From: Ceratothoa steindachneri
Lineage: Eukaryota; Arthropoda; Malacostraca; Isopoda; Cymothoidae
Assembly (NCBI GenBank): GCA_963969495.1
Contig: OZ018317.1
Span: 33,047,503-33,111,502, forward strand
Reading direction: 5' to 3'
Length of the DNA stretch: 64,000 bases
Shown: positions 47,059 to 58,473 of the stretch, in pieces
Position numbering within the stretch: the first letter of the stretch is position 1
Layout of the letters: every line of letters starts with the position of its first letter
Position numbers and translations under genes: made by a program
Notes under the pieces: model-generated
The model's input: only the letters and a program-made list of their open reading frames with translations
What the model was told of the DNA's origin: nothing
The model's database searches: none

Positions 47059-47395
47059 TAAGTTTGGAACAATAGTAATGTCTGATTTTAGGGTATATAT
47101 TAAATATGAAAAAATACGACAGGAAATAGTTAATCATAAACATTAACTCCATTGCTTCTTAGACCCTCATTCCTTCTGTCAACAAGCTTAGAAATGCCAC
47201 GCGTGTAAAATATTTTAGGTTTTGATGCAAAATCTGAATCCAACTCGTTTTCAACGTCTTCTCTTGGTGCCAACCTAATATCATCTAAATGGTTCTGTGA
47301 TCGCCATAACAAGTGATAATCAGAAGGAACAAGGTCAGGAGAATATGGATGATGAAACAATAATTCCCAACTGTGCTTGTCCTGGTACAACTACT
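47059..47395 (-). pseudogene. Mariner C-terminal fragment with 3' terminal repeat
   Basis: On the minus strand SWELLFHHPYSPDLVPSDYH is followed by SQNHLDDIRLAPREDVENEL and KIFYTRGISKLVDRRNEG, the end of an irritans-type mariner transposase including the last catalytic Asp region. The terminal repeat (TAAGTTTGGAACAATAGTAA at about 47058) is a mutated version of the 7.1-kb end. The rest of the element is missing to the right. Confidence 0.85.
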
Positions 47396-48598
47396 CTATA
47401 CCATAAACTACTCCTATATTATGTGAGGGATGACTTAATCACCTACTGCAACGCGAACCGTTGAAGGACTGTTCGCAGGGATTAACGACCGACTAGGAGG
47501 TCACATTTAAGGCGTTGGGTTTCAAATCCTTAATAATCAGAGAGTGCACAATTGGCTGGCGAGATTTACTTGAATAGGTCAAGAGTATCGTTCAAGGTTA
47601 GTTAAAGATGAAACAACAAAAAAATATTTTATTTACAAAGGTCAAAATAAGAATAATAGGCAAAATGGAATTATTTAAATTAAAATAGTCTCTTGATAAT
47701 TATTATGAGGAGGGATTCTCAAATAGAATTAATTGATTAATGCTACTACGCTCATATCAAAAGGGGGAACTTGATAATACTAATAATGGAGGGGGGTTTC
47801 AGTCTTACGTGTCGATGACTTCGAGGAGAGTCCTTGCGATGAGGCGAGTAGGGAACGATCTGATGAGCCAGGTGGGGCACAATCCGAATGAGGCAGGTGG
47901 GACACGATCCGAACCAACCTTCCGATGAAGATAGCCAAACTTCGGAGATGACGTTCGACGTGGAATGTGGGAATTCTCGTAATTCCACTTTAAGATGAAT
48001 CTTCTTTTCCTCAAAGGTAATCGATGGAGATTTTCTTCGGTTCGATTAAACGAAGGGAGCTGTTGCGCAAATTCAAAGGCTTGCCGTTCATATGAGCTAC
48101 CAATTGACTAGGGTAGAATCACGGCTGAGAAAGTCTGCTGTCTGATGAACGCTCACGGTCTTGCACCCTGTTTCCAAAACGAGTTCCTCGAAGATTTAGA
48201 TAAGAGTTATCAGTTTGGGAGGAAAACACAAATCGATAAAAATCCACCCCAAAGGCAGAAACAAATAAATCATTTATTGTCTAATAGGTTAGAAAAAATG
48301 TGAGAATAATTATTCCTTTTCCTATACACAAAGTTCAAAATTTATGATCAACTTCATTCCTAGCCTCCTTTATCCGCAGCAGCTAAAAGATTTTTCTTAA
48401 TAACATTAAGTTAAAAATCACGCAATTTCAAAAAACAGGCGCCTTAAATACTGTACGGAGATTGAATATAAAGATACGTTTAATGCATTTTTCATTTTAA
48501 CATGTTTTATTTTATATTGAGGTTTAAATTTTGATAAGTGTGAGGGAATCCCCACGTGGAAGATCTTTAGCAGAAAGGAACTCCCATGTGCAGCAGAA
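47396..48598. other. Unassigned region
   Basis: No recognised protein. A B-box-like GGGTTTCAAATCC at about 47516 has no convincing tRNA fold around it. The 47.75-48.25 kb part is GC-richer and may be old LTR sequence, but no partner is seen. Confidence 0.35.
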
Positions 48599-49331
48599 GG
48601 CCCGGCTAGGCCTAAAGTGGTAAGCCTACCCCCCCATCTACCCCCCACAAGCGGTAGCCTCGAATCGAGTCCACCACGATTCACCTTTATCCGGGCTAAA
48701 ATAGCTCTGCAAGAAGATTCGAGGCCCTTCGAGAATATAGCTGTTTCCCGCTAACCCCCAACTTCGGGGAGAGCCTCGGACATAAATAACGCTCGACTCC
48801 CCGCGAGAGACACAGAGTTGAGAAGTCTCGTCCAGAACCCAGAAGATTTTCCCATGGTTCCAAGTCAAGTGCTAGCAACAAAGCAAAGTGACAGCTGGAC
48901 CATTTTGTGTATTTGGCATTAGCCCCAGCTAGGAGGTAATTCCACCTGAACGATCGCCCCGAGTGATTTTCCCGACTTCTTTCATCAACTCCTGTCGAAG
49001 CCCTCCTCATTTTGGGTAGCCGAAATACTCTCCCCTGGACCAGAATTTACCCCCCCCCCCTTTGCTTTTGGAGAACCGTCATCACTCCAACCTCCCGCTT
49101 TGAAGTCCGAGCGGCCTCACCTCAAGTGCAGAAGACATCCGTAAGCCAACCCCTCTCTCCCTTTAAGTAACCCAATTGAGTTAATCCCCCCCCCCAATTT
49201 GAATAGTCTCCTCCGGGAATACCTTAAGTTCTAACTTCATAGCCTGATTTATAACTACAATTCCCCCTTTCATTTACTGATGTGATTTTGCCCGTTAATT
49301 CTCTGAGGTAATTTTACCCATCAATTCTCTC
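48599..49331. repeat. Left arm of a large inverted repeat (partner 62846-63542)
   Basis: Reverse complement of 62846-63542 at about 90 percent identity, including GTCCGAGCGGCCTCACCTCAAG, CATCAATTCTCTC and TAGGCCTAAAGTGGTAAGCC-type blocks. Minus-strand frames (48638-49010) have mirror frames in the partner, but no family is recognised. The arms enclose 13.5 kb that includes the NLR-like gene. Confidence 0.9.
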
Positions 49332-50917
49332 ATTATTTTTGTGTAAATAAAATTATATTTTTGTAATGTCTCTTTAAATAACCTTGAGCTTTGCCATTGT
49401 CCATAATCTACCTGACCTCGTTGCACTCTCTCGCTACTCAGCCCGTCTGAACTCGTGGTTTTCCGTCCCTTTTGTCGGTTCGCTTTCAAGTTATTGGTCC
49501 CTCCCTGATAGATATAATATGGTATTGATATAATGTAATGTCATACCACGACAATAAGTTTTTGTGCGTTTTAGTACAATTTCAAAAATATTTCCCCAAT
49601 CTCGAAATAAATTTGGGGAGCCTTAAAAATAGGCCATTAATTCGCAACCTCCTAATGGGAAAGTGGGGTTTTCTAGATATTGTAAGCAGCAGAAGCCAAA
49701 AGATTTACTTATATACATTTTAAGCCAAAAGAAAAGTTTCGGAGGGGAAAAATTATATTTGATAATTTCATTATTTTTAGAAATGGTTATTAAATAGTGC
49801 CGGTTGTAAACTATTTAATGAAATTGTTCAATTTTGGTAAAGCCTATTGCGAAATTAGAGAGGGAACGATTGTTACCAAACGATTAGAAAATATGCACAA
49901 TTTTATTAAATAGTTTAAAACCGGACATCGATGGATTTTTAATAATAATAATAATAAAACACTAATAGAAGCAGATAATGCAACGACCAAATATTATCCT
50001 ATACATGATTCAGGAAGTAACTTGAAAATGTGTTTAAGTTACGTTTCATAGACTTTCAGAGGGTTATTTATGATTGCAATGGAGGTGGGGAGATTTCATA
50101 GACTAAAAAAAAATGATTTTTTTATTTAGGAGATATATTTTCTGGTAATTAGAAATAATTTGTGAATGTTTGAAATTTTTCATAAACACAAGTTTTGTTA
50201 GGTTTTGGTATTATAAGAGGGTTATCCGAGTGATATTTTAAAGGTTAATACTGGTATTCTGTCATCGCCAAATTTGATCTTGTTTGTGTCCTTTTATCTT
50301 GCAAAACATAGTGGAAAAGGTGAATGCGGGTATTACATGGAAGGAAAATCGCTGTCAGATTGGAACTACGTCCATGAATGAGACCGAAAGAGTTAGGTTC
50401 CTAAATGGCACAGAGAAAGCTTTCAAGATTTTAAAAACTAAAATTCTTCCCTTCTCATTCGTCTTGATTCAAGAGTTTTTTAATCCAATTTGTCAATTTA
50501 TCTTGGCAAGATTTTGTATCAATAGGGCCATTCCTCAGCCCCCCGGCAGATAAGCCTCTAGAAATCCGTGATGAAAAGTGGAGTTGAAGAAAGGGAATTA
50601 ATTAATTGATCCTGTTTGCAGCGAAGACGAACGGGGCAGACGATAAGGATTATGAAACGATGGTATTGTTGTGACTGTAACATACTGGATTCCTGTCTAT
50701 CCTTTATCCTTGATCAATTGTTGCTGTGAAGGCGGCGGGGTTTCTGTTACACCTTGTATCGCATGGGGGGAGAATGAAGAAAGTGATGATTTGAGTATTT
50801 AAAAAATCGGAAAAGGACCGAGGCGAACATATACCCGGCCATTGGGCAAAAACAAAGAGCGACCTCTATGAGACGCGAGCGCAACACCGTGACATTCATG
50901 AAGGTGGGTGTTAAAGA
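49332..50917. other. Unassigned AT-rich region
   Basis: Includes a short AAT repeat at about 49940. Frames up to 89 codons show nothing recognisable. Confidence 0.4.
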
Positions 50918-51488
50918 AGGACCCCAAATTCTCATGGTTGGATGCTGCCTCTGAGGGGATCGTAAAGGGAAACGAAATGTCCAGGGATCATCTTCAAATG
51001 TTCGAGTTTACCTACCGCCTACCACGTTACTAATTTGTGACTTATATGATATATTTTGCGAATCTGAATAATTAATAGGGAAAGTGTTAGTGTGGTTCCT
51101 TTTGGCCTTGTAAGTAGGTGTTGTGGCGCCAGAGACACTCATTCGGTAGATGGGGCACGCAATCAGGGTGGTCAGACACGAAAGTCGTGTGACCCTGAGT
51201 GGTCGCAGCGACTCGACATAGCGCTTGGCCGTCATTGGTGAAGAAGACCTTGTACGACGCAGTGTCGGAGAGCAAAAGGAGCTTCATGGCTTTTAGTTTC
51301 AGTCAAAGTAAAGGATTTGCTCAGATTGTCATCAGGATCTAAAGTTTACAAGGGCCTTATAAAATACTCAGATGGGAAGAGCTTGGGCTCATTTCAAATG
51401 GGGTTCACTAATAGAATGTTTCTTAGGAGGAGCTATTGCTCATCACAAAAAGGGTTTACTAATAGAATGGTACTTAGGAGGAGCTAGG
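50918..51488 (-). repeat. Dispersed repeat, right copy with satellite monomers
   Basis: Reverse complement of 3400-4086 without that copy's 105-bp insert. Its right edge holds one to two monomers of the 51-bp satellite, in the same position relative to the rest as on the left. Confidence 0.8.
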
Positions 51489-51504
51489 ACTTTTAATCTT
51501 ACAA

Positions 51505-51920
51505 AAACCTAAATGTATTAACATAAGAAGATATAATAGAGAATTTAGCTATGAAATAGATGGGCATTGGCTGAATGCATTAGAGGGTGAAAGGGAGTTA
51601 GGAGTAGTGGTAGATAGGTTACTGAGGTTTTCTAAGCAGTGCATTGATTCAAAATATAAAGCAAATAGAGTGTTGGGCTTCAGTAAGTGGGGTGTTAGTT
51701 ATAAAAGTAAGAGGTTTTCCTTAAACTATTTAACTCATATGGCAGGCCACATTTAGAGTACTGTATACAATCATGGTCCTTACATTTTGTAACAAGCTAT
51801 GAGTGAGGTGCCTTTTTGACCAGTTCATAACAATCTTTTAGATGCTGTTTATGGGCTGTGGTTGAGTCGGATGACCTATGATAGGCTTTTTTGGCTTTTC
51901 TCGTCCATTGAATTATGTTA
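51505..51920 (+). pseudogene. CR1-like LINE, RT C-terminus and 3' end
   Basis: YEIDGHWLNALEGERELGVV, VDRLLRFSKQCIDSKYKANR, VLGFSKWGVSYKS and a following LTHMAGHI block match the CR1/L2 thumb region (patterns DLGV.I...L.FS.H, KAN..LG, Y..LVRPHLEY). After a stop at about 51753 the 3' sequence leads to TTATGTTATGTTATG at 51906-51920, a repeat type that often ends CR1-like LINEs. Confidence 0.75.
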
Positions 51921-52835
51921 TGTTATGAATCCCGTTATTGCCACTATTAAACAACAACCCACCCCAAAAATATATAAATCTGGAAAACGTGTTATTTATA
52001 TTTCTACATTTCCTAACGAATAAAATAAATTTCAGTTTGATGAGAAACTAGTTGAAGGCAAAGGCTTCGAACTGGTGATCTTCAGTGAGGTGGAGCAGAA
52101 AATTCGACTCCGGTTATGGTCGCCCTCGTCACGAAGTCCCCCTAAGGAGAGGTACCCCGAGTTCACGATAGTTACATATACCGGTACAAAATCAACCCAG
52201 CCCTAGTATCTAAGAGCTGTGCCCCCGAGGTCGAGGGTTCCAATTGCTGTTTAGACATGGGATTTGCCACCGATTCACAATCGTCTGGCGCCTATCTCAG
52301 TGAATACTTTAAGTGGTCTCCGAACCAGCCCCATTAGAAGATAGGCGCCATGTCAATTCGTCCCAGGGCAATTCATTGCGAGGGAAATCTATATATCTAA
52401 CCTGCCTAGTCAAGAATTGACCAGGGACTCAAAATATGCTACCTATTTAATATACTTTAATATTTTATCCATTCCAAAGTCCCTTCCTTTGAGATTCTAT
52501 ATCGAGTCAAATGGGTACCATCTTAGGAGTCTCCTCCAGATAGTTTAAATTTCTAAATTGTTGGTTTAACTCTCAAGCACCAGAGAGAGTCGGGACCCAT
52601 TCCAGTACAGAAACGTGTTTTGCAGATATTTGTTGATATCCTTTTTACTTTTTTTTCTACTTGGACTAAAGATAAGCTTTTTTTAGCACTTCATAGGCCC
52701 TGCCCTGGATGGTAGTCCCCAAAAGGGAGCATATAGCTAAAAAATAAATAAATCCCCCCCCCCCTTCATATCCGCCACCCGTTCCACACTTGATCTTCCC
52801 AGTTACAAAAAAAACAGGGCGCTGAACGCCGCTCT
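51921..52835. other. Unassigned region
   Basis: No recognised gene. Short homopolymer runs occur (T at about 52647, C at about 52754). Confidence 0.4.
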
Positions 52836-53720
52836 TTGATTCGTATCTGCACGGCCTTGGTTCATTCTAAACTGGACTTTGAGTGTGCGGTGTCTCTTAT
52901 TCTCTCCCCAAACCTCTTTAATATGGCATCTCTCTCTCTCTCTCTCGCTACCCATTCAGTCCATCTAAACATCAATGCAAGTCACTTATCGATCAGATCC
53001 CAAGACAAGTGCCCCCAAACTGGTTCAGCCAAAACAGAATGTCTACCTCCTCCCCAAAATCAACGGTGTCCATCTTTGCTCCTGACTATCAAGTGACAAC
53101 ACCACTTTAATCTGGTCCTCTATTGCAAAACCCTTCCACATCCACATCCAACTGTGTGTCTACATCCAAAATCAAAATTGTCACAAACACCAACTTCAGA
53201 TTACACAAAGAAACTAAACATTCTATACAGACTTCAACCTAATGGCACTAAATTACGCATCGTCAGCCTTGGCACCATCCTTATACACCTACAAAAGATG
53301 CAAACAATCTAAAACAATGTCCTCCGCATCGCAACTAGCTGCACAAACACACCCCAATGCACAACATCCGCTCTCAAACAAACATTTTCACCATCGAAGA
53401 TCACCAAACATAATAAGGAGACAATTCTTCAGTTAAATGCACTCCCTTTCCACACCACCCTGCCCTCCCTCCACCAACGACACTTAAGTATTATCTAACC
53501 TACCCCCAACCCATCGTACCGGAACACTATAAAGCAGACACCTTCACTTTATCCGCATTGCACTCTAAAACACCGACTTTACCCGCATAGCTCGTGAAAC
53601 CCAGCCATAAAACGCCTACTCCATAGTTCTCCACCCCACCAATATGAAACAGAGTTTTACTGGCCCGCCTGCGATGAGGACAGCACCCCTTCCTCCATGA
53701 TTACAAAAAATAAATTAAAC
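52836..53720 (+). pseudogene. Jockey/I-type LINE, RT C-terminal remnant
   Basis: In two frames the plus strand reads QNNVLRIATSCTNTPQCTTS at about 53.31 kb and RSPSKITKHNKETILQLNAL-like sequence after it, the end of I/jockey RT proteins (pattern LQTxQNxALRxATGC...T...LH.ET). A later LLARLRCGQHPFLHDYK-like block at 53.66 kb fits the following conserved segment. Stops are frequent. A (CT)n run lies at 52931-52947. Confidence 0.55.
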
Positions 53721-54429
53721 CTTGAGGCCGCTATCGACAGACTACGTATGCTGCAATTCCCAGCAATTTGAAACCACTGATCATCAGAGCTGCTGGATTC
53801 GAATGAAGAGCACCCTGTAGGTGAAAAGTAAGAAGCAAGTCACTCTCGACCCTATCTCCCTTAGATCCAATTGTGAACCTGGTTATTCAATTGTCTACGG
53901 GAGCTTTGAGCTCTTCTAGATTAGCCAGCTCCGTGCAGATTGCAACCTCCCTCCTCTACTGGACAAGCGTTTCTTTTTGTCTGCAGAGACATTCTTCACT
54001 CCTACCTGGTTCCCTCATCTGCAGTTTTCCTACTGGTGTCAAAACCGATCCTATGGGCCGCCAATCTGATTGCCCTTGCAAGGGCTTTCGAGCCCAACTA
54101 ACAACCTCTTAACCTACACGAGGCTATCAGTAGGTAGGGGTAGTAAAAAAAGCTGACCAAGCTTCTCTTTTGGTCTCTGTTTCAGCACGCCCATTTGTAC
54201 ACATAACATTAATGGATGAAAAAAGCTACAAAGGCCTATCAAAGGACATCCGAGTTAATCCAAGCGTCCATAAACTACTTCCAAAGATAGCAGAGTCTTT
54301 AACATAGCCTAGAAGTTATCACCATTCAAGGCTCTTCAAAAGCTCGACCATGCAACTACAATATAAAATAATATCACTATTAAAATATGCACAATTTATA
54401 CCCTAAAACAGCATTTAAAAACCACAATA
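53721..54429. other. Unassigned region
   Basis: A 79-codon frame at 53873-54112 is not recognised. No other feature. Confidence 0.4.
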
Positions 54430-54720
54430 ATCTTTCCTCCCCATATATTCATCCAACCTTTCCATCAAACTATTTCAATTTCTACTCTTAATTACCTCCT
54501 GTGGTAAATCATTGCTGAAATCTGGCACTCTATATAAGAAAAAATATCTTCTTCAATCCAACTTACACTCCCTTTTTCTAAGTGTCAAATGGTGACCCCT
54601 AGTCCTATTGCTACTCTCCAACTTGAAGAATTTTCCAAATTCCAACTTATCGACTCCAGAACAAATTTTAAAAGTTCAATCATATCCTCGTTCACAAACC
54701 TTTCAAATGACAACATATTT
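54430..54720 (-). pseudogene. CR1-like LINE, RT C-terminal tail
   Basis: On the minus strand SSNRTRGHHLTLRKRECKLD is followed by RRYFFLYRVPDFSNDLPQ, matching the last conserved blocks of CR1/L2 RT (patterns TRGH..KL and FF..RV...WN.LP). Orientation is opposite to the CR1-like end at 51.5 kb. Confidence 0.7.
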
Positions 54721-55230
54721 AATATGAAGAAAGGAATTCAGTCGTAAGTCTGGAAACCGAGAGTTAACTTGCATGAGAATTCACTCTTGAGTGTGGTCTC
54801 ACCGCTTCAGGCACATCTAGATCAAAGTGAGACGCTTTTGGGGCAAAAGGAGACGAAATAGGGCAGGTTTGGTGAGACACAGTTTTTAGCTGGATATGAT
54901 TTTTTTTAACTGCTTAGTATTGGCTAATGGAAGTGGGAAGTGAACAAAGTCACGAAGGTCAAAGCGTACAAATATGCCTGAAAAATGGAATGCTGCGATA
55001 TATCTCCTTAAATATGCACAACATTTGATGAAGCTGTGTCTAGGAAACTAAATAGATTTTTTTGTTGATTCCTATCGGAGTCTGGTCAGCCCTTTTCTCC
55101 TCTTCCAAAGGGCTGTGATGGACACATTTTGATTTTAACTTGAGCTAAATTTTCACTTACACTAGACATTTATTATCCTTAATGGAAGCTTGTTAGTAGC
55201 AGACGATTTCCTGATGATATGTTTTCTTTC
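54721..55230. other. Upstream flank of the NLR-like gene
   Basis: No coding region. If the splice acceptor at 55236 is real, this is intron sequence of the gene's 5' UTR. Confidence 0.4.
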
Positions 55231-55237
55231 TTTCAGA
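55216..55237 (+). promoter_or_regulatory. Candidate 3' splice site before the NLR-like gene
   Basis: GTTTTCTTTCTTTCAG is a strong polypyrimidine tract and AG at 55235-55236, with ATATG-type branch-like sequence upstream. An exon starting at 55237 would give about 145 bases of 5' UTR before ATG 55382. The donor site is not identified. Confidence 0.5.
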
Positions 55238-55381
55238 GCGGGTTCCTGGTTTCAGAGGAAATCACATTCGTGGACAGGAAACGTTGAAGTTGCGTCAAAG
55301 TTTGAATAAAAAAAGAAGGGGAGAAGATTAATCTTTATGGAGGAGAGATGACTCTAGTTTCTCGAGTCCAGTTTGTGGACC

Positions 55382-55800
55382 ATGAGTGCCAAGTGGCATT
55401 TGAGTAGGGAGAGCGGCGACCGCGCGAAATACGGCAAGGACTTCGAAAGGGATCTTTCAGCGCTGTTGTTCAAACGCGTCATTGACGCTAACTTCTAAAA
55501 TTTCGACTCTATCAGAGAAAAAAAAGAGGGGTCGGAAAATTCGATGATATCATCGTCATCACCAAGGAAGTGGAGAGGGAGAGAGAGAATTCAGACTGGC
55601 ACAACTCAAACATAAACAAAACGAAAATGGCACCATTGACTACGAGGCACTTGGGCAAAACAGAAACAGCGATTTTTATTTGCCAAAGTATTATGACTAC
55701 TATGTCGAATCCAAGACTAGCATCTTAAGAGACTACGATTTTGATGGCGCAAAGCTTCAAACTCTCTACATGGTGACCAGTTTTGATAGTTTTGGATGAC
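55382..55800 (+). other. PD-(D/E)XK-like nuclease region of the NLR-like gene
   Basis: Three frames in succession give an N-terminal amphipathic segment (YGKDFERDLSALLFKRVIDA), then KFDDIIVITKEV with an Asp pair at the end of a strand, then AQLKHKQNENGTIDYEALG. The spacing of Asp-Asp, about 20 residues, then Gln-x-Lys is the pattern of PD-(D/E)XK nucleases with a QxK variant, as in Mrr-like and Cap4-like (DUF4297) enzymes. Only the motif is seen; the fold is inferred. Confidence 0.5.
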
Positions 55801-57461
55801 AATTTGAGGGATATAAATACAGAGAAAGTGACAAAGGATCCTCTATTTAAAACGGATGCAAGCCTCGTCAAACTAAAGATACCAGATGATGTGAACCGAG
55901 ACATCTTCGCTCACAGTTATCTGACAACACGCCAAAGATTAGCCATTGAGTTAGTGGAGTATTTAATGTGTGATTCGCGCATCAATCAAGCGAGCATTAA
56001 CAAAGACGAAAAGAAGAGCCTCATTAAAGTGTACCAATAAGAACTGGTGGAATACGGAATAGACTCCGACACAAAAGAATTCAAATCGAAATTATGGGCT
56101 TTTTCAGCAGAAGGCAACGTGAAGAACTTCGGAAAATCTTTGGTAGAAGCTTTAGAAAAGTTTGATAAAAAATACAAAAACAAAAAGAAAGAGAACTTGA
56201 TACAGATGCTTGGTGTTAAGGAAACGTTTTGATAACTATAGTAAAAGGCGTGAAGTCTTCTGAATACCTGTCCTCAGAAGAGGAGGTGATTGCTGGACTT
56301 AAAGTTGACGAGAATATCAACGAGTTCCTGAACCTGCTTGTCTTCGTCACCAATCTTAAAGATGTAAAAAGTGTGACAAGAAAACTGATGGAGCCAAGAG
56401 AGTACACGGCCTTCTGCGATGATTTTGAACGATGGTTTGACTATGGAATGAAATCGGAAGAGGATATTCGTATGTGCGAGTGGTTATTGAAGGAAAACCT
56501 TTGTCAACGCGCATTGGTTTCTGATAGCAACTTTCAACGTAAAGTACTAAAGGTTCAAGAAATGGTTAAAGGTGACAGAAACTTACTCACGCCTGATCTG
56601 TTAAGTTTAGTATTCTGTGGTCAACGTACTCTGTCGGTCGACCACCTCAGAATTTTCAGAGACAATGAATTATTACATTCCCCGAAAATAAGTGTGCAAA
56701 AAAAATGATAAAGAACGGGAAGATTTAACTGAAAATGACTTAATTAATGTTACAGCAGCCGTTAAAAGACGAATCTGGATAATAATTGGTGAACCTGGAA
56801 TCGGAAAAACGTGTTTTATCGAAAATATTTCGAGGATATTTACTGAAAGGGGCGAAACTACACTTGGATTATCTTTATTCCTTTGAATGCTATAAAAAAG
56901 AACTGGATACGTTAATATCCTATAGTTATGAGAATATTATTCATTTTTTAGGGATATTGAGAAGTGCGAATGTGACTTTTCAAGTGCATTGCTTCGACAG
57001 TTCATCTTTGGTAGTTGTAGGGGAATCGTCCCTCTCCCGTTCTCTCCCAGTTGAGACACGGGACCTTGACCACAAAAACATCCGGGCAAGGCACCTTGAG
57101 TCTCAAGCTCGTAACCACAGCCCCTCGCCACTCGTCTCTGTAAAAAGCAGAACGGTTTAACTGGCGAGATCTTCCCAACGAGGTATATTCAATTTCACCT
57201 CAAGTACGAAATTGGAGACGCGTTTCTCTCAAGCTCGAAGGCCAGCTGGAGCAGAGGTAAGACTTGATGAGAAAAACCGTTGGAGTAAGACCCCTCCTGC
57301 GGTCCGTCCACAAGACGTCCCCCTCCCCATCCTCCTACCCCTACCTGAGTGTGGTGACGAGGGATAAATACAAGCAGTTGGGGAAAACGAGGTAGAATAT
57401 GTAAGTCGCCAGGCTACGAAGTCTCCGGCAATAGAGGCCGGGCTACCAAGACTGGAACTAA

Positions 57462-57950
57462 GAAGAAGCTCATCCTCGAGCTAGTTCCTGGTTATCAAAC
57501 CGAACATCAAGGTTAACTTGTTCAAGTTCAACTTACTCTCGTCTGAGAGACTCCTCCTATCCTGGTGGATCTTAAAGCCCAGGGATTGTCCTCGCCCTTG
57601 AGCAATTACGTAACGAAGAAGAAAAAGCTCCCCCTCGAGCCCGTTACCCGGTGGTCACCCCAAACTCTAAGTTAACTTGGTTTAGGAACCAAGTTCAACT
57701 GATTCTCGTCAGAGACCCCCCATCCCTATCTTGGTGTAGAACAAAGCAACTTGATAGTCCTCGACCTTGAGGACTTCCAAAACTAAGAAAAAAAAGCTCC
57801 TCCTAGAGTCAGTTACCCAGTGATCACACCGAACTCTAAGTTAACTTGGTTTAAGAACCAAGTTCAACTTACTCTCGCCAGAGAGACCCCGCCTATCCTG
57901 GTACCTCCTAAAGCGCCGTGCTAATTCTCGCACTTGAAGAAGACCCACCC
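57462..57950. repeat. Three tandem repeats of about 160 bp in the LTR
   Basis: Copies start at about 57462, 57617 and 57784 with AAGAAGAAAAAGCTCC-like sequence, then GTTACCCGGTGGTCAC, GTTAACTTGGTTTAGG-AACC hairpins and CTCGTCAGAGA. Tandem repeats in the U3 part of LTRs often act as promoter elements; whether these do is unknown. Confidence 0.75.
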
Positions 57951-58377
57951 CCCCTTCCTGAATACCATGTGGACCCCCATCTGCTACACTCGCTGAAGTA
58001 CCTTGTGACTGCCAAGTCATTCAGTCCACCTCCAACAATCTGGTCGAAGCACGCGTCAAAGGACCCACCAGATTCCTGTGGTTTCTGGGCTCATTGAGTT
58101 CAAGGTCAAACTCAAACCCACGGCAAGAGCAACCAAGGTATTTAAACTCCAGTGGAGACAATTAGCCTATTCCTTTTATATAGAAGTGAGTAGCGAGTTA
58201 GCCAATATTAGAGGGTCAAGTTAAGTGAAGTCATTATTGTGTATGTTAAATTCGTAGTATTTCTGTGGTTCATGTTTTTTGTGTAGTAAATTGTAGTAAA
58301 TTTAAAATATATGTTTGTTTTGGGATAATTCCTGTGCGTTTCTTTATATCCTTACGTGTTGAAGCGGCTCTTCCTGA

Positions 58378-58473
58378 AAAACAACAAAAGCATACTTCAA
58401 AAAAGAAGTATATCACGACAAAAAGGTATACTTCGACAAAAGTATTACTCGATCTAAAAAGTATTCTACGACA
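58378..58473. repeat. Short tandem repeats at the LTR 3' end
   Basis: Four degenerate units of about 17 bp around AAAAAGTATACTTCGAC. The last one forms the end of the LTR. Confidence 0.6.

Larger units (their letters stand above)
57016..58473 (+). mobile_element. Solo LTR inserted between Walker A and Walker B
   Basis: Starts TGTAGGGGAATCG and ends CTACGACA, so it has TG...CA ends with short inverted repeats (TGTAG against CTACGACA). It is flanked by perfect 5-bp duplications GTAGT (57011-57015 and 58474-58478). The NACHT coding sequence runs up to it (YKKELDTLISYSYENIIHFL) and resumes right after (HPIRILLDALDEI). There is a TATA-like CCTTTTATATAGAAG at 58172-58186, suggesting plus orientation. 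No internal region remains, so it is a solo LTR left by recombination. The strand is inferred from the TATA box. Confidence 0.85.

Noticed and set aside
47485..47560. tRNA gene
   Set aside because: A B-box-like GGGTTTCAAATCC is present but no paired acceptor or D-arm forms around it.
52200..52260. tRNA-derived sequence
   Set aside because: GAGGGTTCCAATTGC resembles a B box, but no A box or cloverleaf was found.
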